A stretch of 64,000 nucleotides of DNA from Bacteroidaceae bacterium (GCA_017542145.1 JAFXXQ010000040.1:35311-99310); one strand, 5' to 3'. Counted from the first letter of the stretch, positions 15,803 through 25,587 are shown. The notes: generated by a model from the letters alone, not told the origin. Made by a program: numbers and translations.

Positions 15803-17113
15803 TTACGCCTTCTTCGGGGTGACGATGACGGTGTGGAAACTGTCGGGGTGGAGCCAGCGGCGGGCAACGACGAGAAGGGCGTCGGAAGTGGCGGTGCGGA
15901 TAGTGTCGATGGTGCGCTGCAGATGATCGGGCGGAAGACCAAGCGTATGGGCGTAGATGTGGGCATCGACAAGGTTGTAGACGCCCTCGTAGTTGCGGTA
16001 TATCTCGCCCAACATATAGCCTCTGACACGCTCCAGCTCATCGGCAGGGACAAGTTCATCGCAGAGCCGTCGACACTGGCGACACACCTCATCAGCCACA
16101 TCGCGTCCATGACCGGCGGCGGCTTCACTACTTGCCACAAACAGCACTTGGCGTGTATTGGTGAAAAGATCGGCATTGATGCCGTAGGTAAGCCCCTGCT
16201 GCTCACGGACAATACGCATGAGACGGCTGCCGAAATATCCACCGAGGATGGTGGTGACTATGCGCATCAGGTAGTAGTCATCTGAGCCCACGTCCATCAT
16301 CAGGCCGCCCATGCGGATGCTGTCCTGCTGGGCCGTGGGCAGATTGAAGATGGAGCAATCAGTAAAAAATGAATCATCATCAGATGATTGTCCACAAAAC
16401 GCCGAAGGTACGACAGGTTTGTTATTCTCTGCGCCCTGTCCATTAATTACTATTTCTCTGTTAGCCAATTCCTCCACTTCGTCATCCACGTCACCGGAGA
16501 GGAAGATAGTGAAGGCGGAGGGGTGGTAGTGGGCGGTATGGAAGTGGACAAGATCGTCCCGGGTAAGAGTGCGGTAGTCCGCCTCGTCTGCAAAATGTCC
16601 GCAGGGGTGCTGGGGACCATAGACATCGGTGGCAAACAGGCGCCGCGCCACGACATCGCCCCGCTGACGCCCCACGAGGTATTGGCTGAGGTTGTTCTGA
16701 CGGACAACTTCGAAACGATCCTCGGGAAAGGTGGGATGCAGCAATATGTCGCGCACCAGACGGAAGGTTTCGGGAACGTGACGGCGAAGGGTGTAGAGGG
16801 TAACGAAACTGTGATGGACAGCAACACTGAGCTCGAGCCATGCCCCAAGATGGTCGAGGCGTTCGGCCAAAGCAGCGGCAGAGTGATCGGTAGTGCCCTC
16901 ACGCAGCAGGCGGTTGGTGAAAAGTGCTTGCAGCAGACGCTCTTGCGCGGCCTGCCCCGCAGGGACGACGATGTCCAGGCGTACTGCCGGCACAGCACGA
17001 CTTCGGAGAGAGGATATTCTAGGGCCAGCAAGCCCAGGAGTCAACAGGTCAACACGCCGGAGACAGCCGATTTCGCCTGTTGACTTGTTAACCCATTGAT
17101 TCGTTGACATCAT
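15803..17113 (-). CDS. M16-family peptidase-like protein lacking the zinc motif
   Basis: A 436-residue protein with two M16 (pitrilysin/insulinase) half-domains; the C-terminal part includes GGYFGSRLMRIVREQQGLTY, a family hallmark. The zinc-binding HxxEH motif expected in the first ~80 residues is missing: the aligned segment reads LLQALFTNRLLREGTTDH. It therefore resembles the non-catalytic subunits of M16 pairs. It begins 4 nt after the PBP1A stop and must share its transcript. The first ~25 residues (MMSTNQWVNKSTG and following) are encoded by inverted copies of the GTCAACAAG repeat (17038-17113) and look non-native. Confidence 0.75.
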   Translation of the reverse strand: MMSTNQWVNKSTGEIGCLRRVDLLTPGLAGPRISSLRSRAVPAVRLDIVVPAGQAAQERLLQALFTNRLLREGTTDHSAAALAERLDHLGAWLELSVAVHHSFVTLYTLRRHVPETFRLVRDILLHPTFPEDRFEVVRQNNLSQYLVGRQRGDVVARRLFATDVYGPQHPCGHFADEADYRTLTRDDLVHFHTAHYHPSAFTIFLSGDVDDEVEELANREIVINGQGAENNKPVVPSAFCGQSSDDDSFFTDCSIFNLPTAQQDSIRMGGLMMDVGSDDYYLMRIVTTILGGYFGSRLMRIVREQQGLTYGINADLFTNTRQVLFVASSEAAAGHGRDVADEVCRQCRRLCDELVPADELERVRGYMLGEIYRNYEGVYNLVDAHIYAHTLGLPPDHLQRTIDTIRTATSDALLVVARRWLHPDSFHTVIVTPKKA

Positions 17114-17117
17114 CTAA

Positions 17118-19457
17118 TCAGTCAAACAAATCATCGATGGTAACATCGGCAGGGGCGATGTCAGCAGCAACGGGGAGATTGGCACCATTTCCACAGGGGT
17201 TGAAGCCAGCGGGGATGTCGAAGGTCTCAGACTGTGAGTAGCCCAGCGACGGGTCTGCATAGACTTTTGTCATGTATATAGCCCACACGGGCAATGCCAT
17301 GGCTGCACCTTGGCCGTCGGACATGGAGGAGAAGTGGATATCGCGGTCCTCACCGCCCACCCAGCAGCCGCTCACCAAACTAGGGGTGTAACCCATGAAC
17401 CATCCGTCGGAGTTGGTATTGGTGGTACCGGTCTTGCCAGCGATGGGGGCCTTCAGCCCGTAGCGGAAACGCAGACGTCCGCCCGTACCCTGGTCGACCA
17501 CAGCGCGCATCATGTCAATCATTTTATAAGAGCCGTCGCGGCTAATCACCTCGTAAGTTTTCGGCGAGAAGGTGGCTACGATGTTACCCTCGTTATCCTC
17601 AATTTTGGAAACGAAGACGGGTTCTGTGCGGATGCCATTATTGGGGAAGGCGCTATAAGCACCGACCATCTCGCCCACGCTGATGTCGCATGAGCCGAGG
17701 CAGAGCGAGAGTGTGGGGGGGATGTCGCGGTTGCGAATGCCGAACTGGTGTATCATCTCTACGAAGGCATAGGGATTGAGCTTGCTCATCAACCAGGCGG
17801 ACACCCAGTTGCTACTTCGGGAGAGTCCCCATTTGAGGCTGACAATCTGCCCAATCATGGAACTATGACCGCCATCACGAGGACTCCATACGCGACCGTC
17901 CTCGGTAAGGAGTGTTTGAGGACCATAGCGCATCTGGTCGCAGGGCGAAAAGCCATTCTCCATGGCCAGGGTGTAAAGGAAGGGCTTGATAGTAGAGCCC
18001 ACCTGACGACGTCCCTGCATGACCATATCGTACTGAAAATGGGAGAAGTCGGGGCCGCCTACATAGGCTTTCACATGGCCCGTGAGAGCATCCATCGACA
18101 TAAAGCCGCAGCGGAGGAAGTGCTTGTAGTAGCGGATGGAGTCCATGGGGGTCAAAAGGGTGTCAATGTAGCCGCGCTCGTAAGAATAAAGTTGCATAGG
18201 CTGTACGACATCAAACGAGTCGCGGATGGCAGATTCGGAAAAGCCCGCCTTCGACATTTGGCGGTAGCGTTCCGTCTGCGTCATGGCACGCGTCAGACTG
18301 GCCTCAATCTCACTCTTCGACAACTTGTCATAGGGAGCATTCTTTTTGCCCTGTTTGGCCTTGAAGAAACGAGGCTGCAAATATCCCTTGATGTGCTCGT
18401 CGACGGCCTCCTCGGCATAGCGCTGCATGCGGCTGTCGATGGTAACGTGAATCTTCAGGCCGTCGGTATAGACATTGTAGGGTTTACCATCTTTTTTCAG
18501 GTTCTTGTTGCACCAGCCATAGAGGGGATTAGTGGCCCAATCGATACTGTCCTCATACCACTTCTGCTCCTGCCAGCCGCGGTAGTTCTTGCGTTCAGGC
18601 TTCGAAGCCGTCATTACTCCGCGCAGATATTCACGGAAGTAGGGGGCAAGACCCGTTTTATGGTCGACACGGCGGTAATTGAGGACAAGGTCCTTGGCGC
18701 GATACTCATCGGCTTCCTCATGGGAGATATAGCCATTCTTCTCCATCTGTCCAAGCACAACATCGCGGCGCTGACGCGACAGTTCGGGACGACGAATGGG
18801 GTTATAGAGCGATGAGTTTTTGCACATGCCCACCAGCGTGGCAGCTTCCTCGGGCGAGAGTTCCGACGGTTCTTTGGCGAAGTAGGTATTCGTAGCTGTT
18901 TTAATACCGATGGCGTTGTTGCCGAAGTCGTACTTGTTGAGGTACATAGTGAGGATTTCCTCTTTCGTATAATATTTCTCCAACTTGACGGCAATAACCC
19001 ATTCGATAGGTTTCTGGAACAAACGTTCGAGTGAACTGCCTGCCACCTCGGTATAAAGTTGCTTGGCCAGCTGTTGGGTGAGGGTACTTCCGCCACCCGC
19101 CGTCTTCTGATGAAGCACGCCGCGCTTAACGACGGCACGCACGAGCGAACGCAAGTCGATGCCGCTGTGACGGCCGAAACGGACATCCTCCGTGGCAATG
19201 AGGGCATTCACCAGACAGGGTGCCAACTCATCATAATCGACCCACACGCGGTTCTCGCCGCTGTAGCTAAAAGTGCCCAGCTGAACACCGTCGGCAGAGA
19301 TAATCTGCGAGGCAAACTTATACTCAGGATTCTCAAGGTCTTCCACCGGAGGAACGTAGCCTATCCACCCCTTGTTGATGGCAAAAAAGATGGCAGCCAT
19401 GGCCAGTATGCCGGCAGCCAGCAATGCCCAAAGTATCCGAATAATCGTACGACGCAT
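17118..19457 (-). CDS. bifunctional penicillin-binding protein 1A
   Basis: A class A PBP of about 779 residues that polymerises and cross-links peptidoglycan. One N-terminal membrane helix (RTIIRILWALLAAGILAMAA) precedes the GT51 glycosyltransferase (EDVRFGRHSGID with the catalytic Glu; STLTQQLAKQL) and the transpeptidase with SxxK (GSTIKPF), SxN (SRSSN) and KTG (GKTGTTN). All catalytic residues are present. The open frame reaches 19514, but the inferred promoter occupies 19484-19515, so the ATG at 19457 is the start. It is co-transcribed with the inactive M16-like gene 4 nt downstream. Confidence 0.93.
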   Translation of the reverse strand: MRRTIIRILWALLAAGILAMAAIFFAINKGWIGYVPPVEDLENPEYKFASQIISADGVQLGTFSYSGENRVWVDYDELAPCLVNALIATEDVRFGRHSGIDLRSLVRAVVKRGVLHQKTAGGGSTLTQQLAKQLYTEVAGSSLERLFQKPIEWVIAVKLEKYYTKEEILTMYLNKYDFGNNAIGIKTATNTYFAKEPSELSPEEAATLVGMCKNSSLYNPIRRPELSRQRRDVVLGQMEKNGYISHEEADEYRAKDLVLNYRRVDHKTGLAPYFREYLRGVMTASKPERKNYRGWQEQKWYEDSIDWATNPLYGWCNKNLKKDGKPYNVYTDGLKIHVTIDSRMQRYAEEAVDEHIKGYLQPRFFKAKQGKKNAPYDKLSKSEIEASLTRAMTQTERYRQMSKAGFSESAIRDSFDVVQPMQLYSYERGYIDTLLTPMDSIRYYKHFLRCGFMSMDALTGHVKAYVGGPDFSHFQYDMVMQGRRQVGSTIKPFLYTLAMENGFSPCDQMRYGPQTLLTEDGRVWSPRDGGHSSMIGQIVSLKWGLSRSSNWVSAWLMSKLNPYAFVEMIHQFGIRNRDIPPTLSLCLGSCDISVGEMVGAYSAFPNNGIRTEPVFVSKIEDNEGNIVATFSPKTYEVISRDGSYKMIDMMRAVVDQGTGGRLRFRYGLKAPIAGKTGTTNTNSDGWFMGYTPSLVSGCWVGGEDRDIHFSSMSDGQGAAMALPVWAIYMTKVYADPSLGYSQSETFDIPAGFNPCGNGANLPVAADIAPADVTIDDLFD

Positions 19458-19483
19458 AGTTGCAATGATGAAATTTTGGCTGG

Positions 19484-19515
19484 CAAAATTAGTATAATCT
19501 GAGTATAAAAGCAAA
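19484..19515 (-). promoter_or_regulatory. promoter of the PBP1A-M16 operon
   Basis: Minus-strand TAATTTTG (19484-19491) and TTTG (19512-19515) with exactly 20 nt between. It decides the PBP1A start codon, because longer open frame overlaps it. Confidence 0.75.
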
Positions 19516-19670
19516 ACAATTCACTTTTTTAACGCTGAATAGTGGATCCGTTATGTTCTTTCCGCTATGCCTAGAATAAAAAAAGTCATTTTATTTTGTA
19601 ATTTGCTCACTAAATAGTACCTTTTAACTCCTTTTTTTTATAAGTTTCGCTTCAGAAAAACGAAAAAAAA

Positions 19671-19702
19671 TTTGCATTTCCATTCGGCTTGCACTACTTT
19701 TG
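19671..19702 (+). promoter_or_regulatory. promoter of the porin-like gene
   Basis: TTTG at 19671-19674 and TACTTTTG at 19695-19702, spacer 20 nt. The chosen start codon at 19729 lies 26 nt downstream of the -7 box, which excludes the in-frame codon at 19672. Confidence 0.75.
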
Positions 19703-19728
19703 CCGCGTCTTTTAAGGAAAATAGTTAT

Positions 19729-20982
19729 ATGAAAGCAAAGTTATCTTCCCTACTCTGCCTATTGCTTATGCTGTCAACAGCTGCCCAGGCACAATTTGCC
19801 CTCTGGGGCGTGAATGCCAAACTCTACGGTTTTGTCAACAATTTTTTCTGTTACGACTCGCGTCGTAGCCTTATGGTGGCCGAAGATCTCTTCAACATTC
19901 TGCCACTCGACGCCAGCTATGATGCCGCAGGACATGACACGAACGCCGAACCATCGGTAAAGTTCCTTGCCATGACCACCCGTATAGGTGTGGACCTTAC
20001 GGGACCTGAGGTTTTTGGAGCCAATACGATGGGCAAGATTGAAACGGACTTCGGCGGCTACAGCGCCACGGGTACTCTGCTCCGCATTCGTCAGGCTTAC
20101 ACGGCATTGGAGTGGCAGGATAGCTATCACTCACAACTCCTTGTCGGCCAGACGTGGCATCCTATGTCGGGCGACCTCAAGCCCGATGTCTTCAGCCTCG
20201 CCACCGGTAATCCCTTCAACCCCTTCAACCGCTCGCCGATGATTCGCTACGACTACTGGGCTGATGCCTCCATCATGTTCACCGCAGCTGCCATTTACCA
20301 GTTCCAGTATGCCTCTGTAGGAATGAATGGCGCCCCGTCATATACCTATTCCCGCCGCGGGCTGTGGCCTGAGGTCTATGTAGGAATGACACTTGGCGGA
20401 AAGAGTGCCCCCACCGCCCTCGGCTTTGATGTCTCGTCCATCAAAATTGGCGACAGTCGCATCACCTCTTATGCTGCTATGCTCAGCACCTCGCAGCGCA
20501 TCGGGCGAATAGACATCAAGGCGAAAGGCGTCTGCGGCGAGAATCTCTCCCACATGCTGCTGCCCTCGGGCTTTGGCATGGACTCTTCCGACAACCACAC
20601 GCTGCTCCCCCTTACCGCCGCAGCTGCATGGACAACCATCATGTACAACGTGCCTACAAAAAGCAACTCTTTCCGCATCGGCCTCATGGGTGGATGGCTT
20701 AAGAATCTTGGCATCCGCCCTTGGTTGAAAGAAGGTAATCGGCCCACCATTGTCCCGGGGAGCGTCCACATCTGGGGCAACCATGCAGGTGTTTCCTCCA
20801 ACCTCGGCGAGGTGTATCGCTTAAGCCCCATGGCCACCTACCGTGTGAAGAACCTCATGCTCGGCCTCGAGTTGGAACACACCGCCGCCTGCTACGGCGA
20901 CATGCAGCTTAACGGCACAGTCAACAATCTCCACACCGTAGCAAACAACCGTGTCTGTGCCTTAATGATGTATAATTTTTAG
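19729..20982 (+). CDS. outer membrane porin-like beta-barrel protein (DcaP-like)
   Basis: A 417-residue protein with a cleavable signal peptide (MKAKLSSLLCLLLMLSTAAQA) and a body of alternating amphipathic strands rich in aromatic residues and Gly, ending in MMYNF with the C-terminal Phe expected of outer membrane barrels. Segments such as GKIETDFGG and ALEWQDSYHSQLLVGQTWHP resemble DcaP-type porins of Bacteroidetes. It probably forms a general or anion channel. It stands alone between PBP1A (divergent) and a CcsA/ResB gene that has its own promoter. Confidence 0.7.
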   Translation: MKAKLSSLLCLLLMLSTAAQAQFALWGVNAKLYGFVNNFFCYDSRRSLMVAEDLFNILPLDASYDAAGHDTNAEPSVKFLAMTTRIGVDLTGPEVFGANTMGKIETDFGGYSATGTLLRIRQAYTALEWQDSYHSQLLVGQTWHPMSGDLKPDVFSLATGNPFNPFNRSPMIRYDYWADASIMFTAAAIYQFQYASVGMNGAPSYTYSRRGLWPEVYVGMTLGGKSAPTALGFDVSSIKIGDSRITSYAAMLSTSQRIGRIDIKAKGVCGENLSHMLLPSGFGMDSSDNHTLLPLTAAAAWTTIMYNVPTKSNSFRIGLMGGWLKNLGIRPWLKEGNRPTIVPGSVHIWGNHAGVSSNLGEVYRLSPMATYRVKNLMLGLELEHTAACYGDMQLNGTVNNLHTVANNRVCALMMYNF

Positions 20983-21011
20983 TTGAAAGATAAAAATACC
21001 TATTTTTAGGG

Positions 21012-21043
21012 ATTGTAGGAACCATTTAATGCAGTTACCTTTG
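21012..21043 (+). promoter_or_regulatory. promoter of the CcsA/ResB gene
   Basis: TACCTTTG at 21036-21043 with ATTG at 21012-21015 (one mismatch to TTTG), 20 nt apart; the start codon is 26 nt downstream. Confidence 0.6.
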
Positions 21044-21069
21044 CATCCCCAAAAACAATCACTATTAAA

Positions 21070-22290
21070 ATGAATACAAACCAACGTAGACATTCCCTTT
21101 TCCTTTACCTGGCGCTGGGCGCAGGGTTGTTCGTGACCATACTGGTAGGTCTTATCTCACGTAGTGGCGTACAGTCATGGACGTTCCGCATCATTTATGC
21201 GCTAATGTGTATCGCTTTTGTCATCGACTCCATCCGCCATTTGTGTCCATACAAGTTCAACCGGCTACCGCTGGCGCTCATGCAGATAGGTCTCGTCGTT
21301 AGCCTTGCGGGTGGAGCAGTAGCGGGACAGCTGCGTGAGGAGGAAGAGCTGAAGGTTTATGAGGGTACTACAGAGACATTCCGCACCCTCAACGTCACGC
21401 TTAACGACTTCATCATGGACACCTATCCCAACGGTCGCCCAAAGCGTTTTGCCTCCGACCTTGTTGTCCGTACGGCTGACGGCAAGGAAACCAGCGGCAT
21501 CATAGAAGTCAACCACCCCCTCAGCGTGGGTGGTTGGAAAATCTATCAGTACGACTACGATAGCGATGCAGGAGCCGACAGCGCCTATAGCATTCTCGGC
21601 ATGGTACGCGAACCATTGCAGGGCGTCATGCTGGCCGGCATCCTCTTGATGCTCGCTGCCGCCGTGTTGCTGCTTGTTACAAGCAGGCAGGCAGGCAAGA
21701 CGACAAGCGGGCAAGCTACTGCGGATAACCCGCAAATCGGAAACAACAAATCCTCTAATCGTAAATATCTCTGGATTATCTGGGGCTGCGCGATGTTTGC
21801 GCTGGTATTCTTCCTCTTCATCGTATTCTCGCCTCAAATCGTCAGCAAGATGCCCGTCCCTGCGTTGCAGAGCCCGTGGTTTGCGCCTCACGTCTTAATC
21901 TACATCCTTGCCTACGCCATGGCTGCTGTCTCTGCTGTAATGGCTGTCTGGTTACTTGTCTGCGGGCAGAAACGTCGCGAACGGACAGGGCTCGGAGCCT
22001 GCGATGCCTTTGCCCGTGCTGCCTTTGCCTTTATCACCATCGGCATGCTCTTCGGTGCCCTCTGGGCTGAACGCGCTTGGGGAGGCTATTGGTCCTGGGA
22101 TCCAAAGGAAACATGGGCTGGCATCACCTGGTTAGCCTACCTACTGTTCCTCCACATCCGTGAGAAGAATCCCGAAGCCCAGCGTACCGCACTTTGGATC
22201 TGCATCTTCGCCTTCCTCTGCCTGCTGATGTGCTGGCAAGGCATCAACCTCCTGCCCTCTGCCCGCGCAGATAGCATACACCTTTATTGA
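21070..22290 (+). CDS. cytochrome c biogenesis protein, ResB-like plus CcsA fusion
   Basis: A 406-residue membrane protein. The first ~190 residues have three helices around a periplasmic ResB-like segment (GSAG-less, with GGWKIYQYDYDSDAG); the C-terminal half is CcsA, with the tryptophan-rich haem motif WGGYWSWDPKETWAGITWL near residue 345. System II cytochrome c maturation exports haem and attaches it to apocytochromes, and fused ResB-CcsA proteins are known in epsilon-proteobacteria and Bacteroidetes. The linker (residues ~204-228, SRQAGKTTSGQATA) is encoded by GGCAAGC-type repeats and looks expanded. No cytochrome gene adjoins it. The stop overlaps the next start (TGATG). Confidence 0.82.
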   Translation: MNTNQRRHSLFLYLALGAGLFVTILVGLISRSGVQSWTFRIIYALMCIAFVIDSIRHLCPYKFNRLPLALMQIGLVVSLAGGAVAGQLREEEELKVYEGTTETFRTLNVTLNDFIMDTYPNGRPKRFASDLVVRTADGKETSGIIEVNHPLSVGGWKIYQYDYDSDAGADSAYSILGMVREPLQGVMLAGILLMLAAAVLLLVTSRQAGKTTSGQATADNPQIGNNKSSNRKYLWIIWGCAMFALVFFLFIVFSPQIVSKMPVPALQSPWFAPHVLIYILAYAMAAVSAVMAVWLLVCGQKRRERTGLGACDAFARAAFAFITIGMLFGALWAERAWGGYWSWDPKETWAGITWLAYLLFLHIREKNPEAQRTALWICIFAFLCLLMCWQGINLLPSARADSIHLY

Positions 22291-22889
22291 TGGAATCAAA
22301 CAGAACAATCGAAAAACATCCTTTGCAGCCATTTCTGCCTTCGGGAGCAAGAGTGTTGTTTTTAGGCAGCTTTCCCCCACCTCGCGCGAAGTGGTCTATG
22401 GAGTTCTTCTACCCAAACTTCATCAACGATTTCTGGCGCGTATGGGGTTTGCTCTGCTATGACGACAAGACACATTTCGAGCGTGGGAAGACCTTTGACA
22501 AGTCTGCCATTGAAGCATTTGCCACCGAGAAAGGCATGGCTTTCTTTGACACAGCAAGTCAAGTGCGCCGTCTGAAAGGAAATGCCAGCGACGATTTTCT
22601 TGAGATTGTTGAACCGACTGACATCGGTTCCCTGCTTGCTGAGATTCCTGATTGTTACACGCTTGTCACTACAGGTGGGAAGGCATCCGATACGCTGTTG
22701 CAGACGTTGTCGAATGCCTGTGCGGATATGTCCCTGCGTGCTCCTGCCATAGGGACATACTGCGAAGTTGTAGCCTATGACCGCGCGCTGAAGTGGTATC
22801 GGATGCCCTCTACCTCGCGCGCTTACCCCATGTCGTTGGAAAAGAAAGCCGCTTTCTACAGCTCACTCTTGCCCCAGCTGAGAGGCTAA
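22290..22889 (+). CDS. uracil-DNA glycosylase family protein (deoxyinosine/hypoxanthine type)
   Basis: A 199-residue protein of the uracil-DNA glycosylase superfamily. It starts with the HPLQPFLPSGARVLFLGSFP segment in which GSFPP is motif 1; MPSTSRAY near residue 172 is the motif 2 loop. This layout is closest to the hypoxanthine-DNA glycosylase (family 6-like) branch, which removes deaminated adenine from DNA. ATG at 22290 overlaps the TGA of the CcsA gene by one nt, so translation is coupled. It converges with the HD-domain gene and overlaps its 3' end by 27 bp. Confidence 0.75.
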   Translation: MESNRTIEKHPLQPFLPSGARVLFLGSFPPPRAKWSMEFFYPNFINDFWRVWGLLCYDDKTHFERGKTFDKSAIEAFATEKGMAFFDTASQVRRLKGNASDDFLEIVEPTDIGSLLAEIPDCYTLVTTGGKASDTLLQTLSNACADMSLRAPAIGTYCEVVAYDRALKWYRMPSTSRAYPMSLEKKAAFYSSLLPQLRG

Positions 22890-23507
22890 ATCGTTTAATA
22901 CTTGTTCAGCGATAGCATGAACCTTCACTTCATCGCGGATGATGGCTCGAAGGGCTTCCAGGCGTTGCTCATTCGGCGAGCCTGGAATCCAAAGCTTTAG
23001 GTAGCCTCCGTCGCCATATTTTTCCCGCAAGTGGGAGACGCAACGCTCGATATGTTCCTCGTGGCTTAGTGTGGGGTAGTTTGCCAAGCTGAATTGTGCC
23101 GTACGCAGGATGATGGTGTCGGCATCGATGAAACGGTCTGCCTCAGCGATGATACGTCCGTAGAGGCTGCGAGGCTCATGGTCAGACGATGCACGATGAT
23201 CCTCAGCAGCCTGGGCTATGGTTTCGATTTCTTCCTCCGAAAACCACTCCCTCAATTGCTTGTCGGCGCGGATGATAATGCCCGAGACGAGGTGGTGACG
23301 TTCACGTCCCTCCTCCAAGCCCGTGTCGTGGTAGGCAGCAGCCGTATAAGCTATTTCCGCGTCGGCACCCATCTGCTCAGCCAGTTCCAGCGCCTGACGG
23401 ATAACCATGCGGACATGATCCTCACGATGAGCCTTGTCGAAGGTGCGATAGCGGGGGATTATCTCCGCCTCCACGTACTCCTTCAGTTCACTTCTTATTC
23501 CACTCAT
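22863..23507 (-). CDS. HD-domain phosphohydrolase-like protein
   Basis: A 214-residue HD-superfamily protein with the metal ligands His ~30 (DKAHREDHVRMV), the HD pair in AAAYHDTGLEEG (~residue 60) and a further His and Asp in AEDHRASSDHEP. Such proteins hydrolyse phosphate esters, often nucleotides; the substrate here is not known. Its start lies inside the end of the GH2 gene (20-bp overlap), so the two are one transcript, and its 3' end overlaps the convergent UDG-family gene. Confidence 0.75.
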   Translation of the reverse strand: MSGIRSELKEYVEAEIIPRYRTFDKAHREDHVRMVIRQALELAEQMGADAEIAYTAAAYHDTGLEEGRERHHLVSGIIIRADKQLREWFSEEEIETIAQAAEDHRASSDHEPRSLYGRIIAEADRFIDADTIILRTAQFSLANYPTLSHEEHIERCVSHLREKYGDGGYLKLWIPGSPNEQRLEALRAIIRDEVKVHAIAEQVLNDLASQLGQE

Positions 23508-25329
23508 TCTTAATCTTCTCGTACCACTCCTTCATGACGTAGAAGGCGAGCTTGCGCTCTCCGTTGTCTGAATAGAGTCCCTTGCGGTTGTAGTAATCCT
23601 GGATGCCGTCCAGCACACGACGGGGTGAGCGGAAGTCTTTGAGAATCCATGGCGTAGTGCCCGACAGTCCGTCAATTTTCTCCAGCATGGCGACATTCTC
23701 ACGATAGAGGTTCTCCTGGAACTCCTCCGTCCAGCGCTGGTTCTTGGGGCCGTGATAGCCGTACTTAGCCCCGCCACCGAACTCGCTGACGATGACAGGT
23801 TTCTCGTAAGGCACCTCCCACGTCATTTTAGGGGCATCGTTCACATCGCGATACCAGCCGATATACTGATTGAAGCTGATGACGTCGACGTATTTGTTCA
23901 TGTTGTCGTTGAGGCGATTATGATAGTTCGAGGCCGACGTCACCTCCATAGCCATGCTGATGAGGCGCGTGTTATCGAGCGTTCGGGCATGGGTGGCAAG
24001 ACGGGATAGGAAATCCTCGCGCTCCCTGCCGTGCGGAGTCTCGTTGGCGATGGACCAGATGATAATGTTGGCACGGTTCTGATCTCGGCCTATCATGTCC
24101 GTCAGCTGCTGACGGGCGTTGTCGAACGTCTTGGGATTTGTCCAGGCGATTGTCCAATAGACGGGAATCTCCGACCAGACGAGTATGCCCATGCGCTCTG
24201 CCTCACGTATGGTATTCTCGTTGTGCGGATAATGAGCCAAACGGACGAAGTTGCATCCCAGCTCCTTCGCCCAGGAGAGCAACGTGTGCGAATCCTCCGT
24301 GGTGTTTGTGCGGCCGCCTCCGTTGGGTTTCTCGTCATGGATGCTGATGCCGCGCAGGAAGACAGGCTCCCCGTTCAGCAGAATCTGCTTGCCCTGCGTA
24401 CGAATGGTACGGAAACCGATGTCATCCTTCAACGTCTCATCGGCCAGCGTCAGCTCTACCTTATATAATTTGGGATTCTCGGGTGTCCAGAGCTGGGGCT
24501 TGGCCTTCAGCGTAGCCGAGACCCTTCCCTCTGCATCGGTAACAAACGTCTGCTTTAGCTTTAGCTCGGGTATGGCAAGGGTGATGCTCTGCCCTGCCTC
24601 GGGGCGATTCAGCTGTAGCGAGAAGTTAATCGGGAGGGGCTTCCTGGCGGCCTTGGGCGTGGGCAACGCCTCGGGGTCGAGCGCCAGCGTGTAGTTCTCA
24701 ATATAGGTTTCAGGAACGCTGACGAGCAACACATCGCGTGTGATGCCGCCATAGTTCCACCAATCGAAGATCTGCGTGGGCACGTCCTCAGCATGGCGTT
24801 TGTTGTCCACCTTGACAATGACGAAGTTATCGCCTTCGCGCAGCTGATTGGTGATGTCGAAGTTAAAGGGTGTGAAGCCTCCCACGTGGCTCCCCACCTT
24901 CGTGCCGTTCACATAGACGTGTGCCTCGTAGTTGATGGCGCCGAAGTAGAGCAACGTGCGACGGCCCTCGGCTTTCGTCCAGTTGAAGGAGCGCTTGAAC
25001 CATACCGTGCCCTCGTAGAAGAAGAGGCGCTCGTCCTGCGTGTTCCAGTCGCCAGGAACTTTCATGGTGGCAGCCTTGTCGAAATCATATTCAATGAGTT
25101 CCTCAGGACGCCGTGGCTTGGCATTCTGGAAGAAGCCCCAGCGGGTGACGTTCATACGGTAGTCGTAGTATCCCTCCTCCTGCACATCGACGATGTAGTT
25201 CCAGTCGCCATTCAGCGACGTGACGTCACGTCCGCCGATGTTGCCTACAAGGGGAAGCCCCTCTGCCCGCACGCCCGTCAGCACCAGAATAAGGGCGACG
25301 GAAAAAAGGAAAAAACGCATTCTGTTCAT
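23488..25329 (-). CDS. glycoside hydrolase family 2, beta-glucuronidase-like, secreted
   Basis: A 613-residue exported GH2 enzyme. The signal peptide (MNRMRFFLFSVALILVLTG...) precedes a sugar-binding jelly roll (residues ~30-200), an Ig-like domain and the TIM barrel. The acid/base Glu lies in WSIANETPHGRE (~residue 430) and the nucleophile Glu in VIVSEFGGGAKYG (~residue 516). The length and the SEFGGG motif match beta-glucuronidase or beta-galacturonidase-like GH2 enzymes of gut Bacteroidetes. A minus-strand TATCTTCG at 25386-25393 is the likely -7 box. No SusCD pair is adjacent, so it is not in a classical polysaccharide utilisation locus. Confidence 0.85.
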   Translation of the reverse strand: MNRMRFFLFSVALILVLTGVRAEGLPLVGNIGGRDVTSLNGDWNYIVDVQEEGYYDYRMNVTRWGFFQNAKPRRPEELIEYDFDKAATMKVPGDWNTQDERLFFYEGTVWFKRSFNWTKAEGRRTLLYFGAINYEAHVYVNGTKVGSHVGGFTPFNFDITNQLREGDNFVIVKVDNKRHAEDVPTQIFDWWNYGGITRDVLLVSVPETYIENYTLALDPEALPTPKAARKPLPINFSLQLNRPEAGQSITLAIPELKLKQTFVTDAEGRVSATLKAKPQLWTPENPKLYKVELTLADETLKDDIGFRTIRTQGKQILLNGEPVFLRGISIHDEKPNGGGRTNTTEDSHTLLSWAKELGCNFVRLAHYPHNENTIREAERMGILVWSEIPVYWTIAWTNPKTFDNARQQLTDMIGRDQNRANIIIWSIANETPHGREREDFLSRLATHARTLDNTRLISMAMEVTSASNYHNRLNDNMNKYVDVISFNQYIGWYRDVNDAPKMTWEVPYEKPVIVSEFGGGAKYGYHGPKNQRWTEEFQENLYRENVAMLEKIDGLSGTTPWILKDFRSPRRVLDGIQDYYNRKGLYSDNGERKLAFYVMKEWYEKIKNEWNKK

Positions 25330-25385
25330 TGTATTCTTAATCAGGTATTATTGTTCGATTCTTAACCTTTAATCTATACCGGCTG

Positions 25386-25393
25386 CGAAGATA
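25386..25393 (-). promoter_or_regulatory. -7 box upstream of the GH2 gene
   Basis: Minus-strand TATCTTCG, one mismatch from TAnnTTTG, 57 nt before the start codon. Confidence 0.4.
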
Positions 25394-25587
25394 CGAAAAA
25401 TCTCCAGATAGAACAAAACAAAACCTCCAAAATGTTTCCGTTCCAGCCTCTCAACAGTTGCCTGCTCTGGCAAATTATTCCCTTACGTTAAAAAATTATT
25501 CGCCTGCTCTGAGAATTTATTCGCCTGCGTTTTTTTTCATCTGCCAATTCATCTTTTCGCACACGCCCTCGGATAATCTCAAATAAA

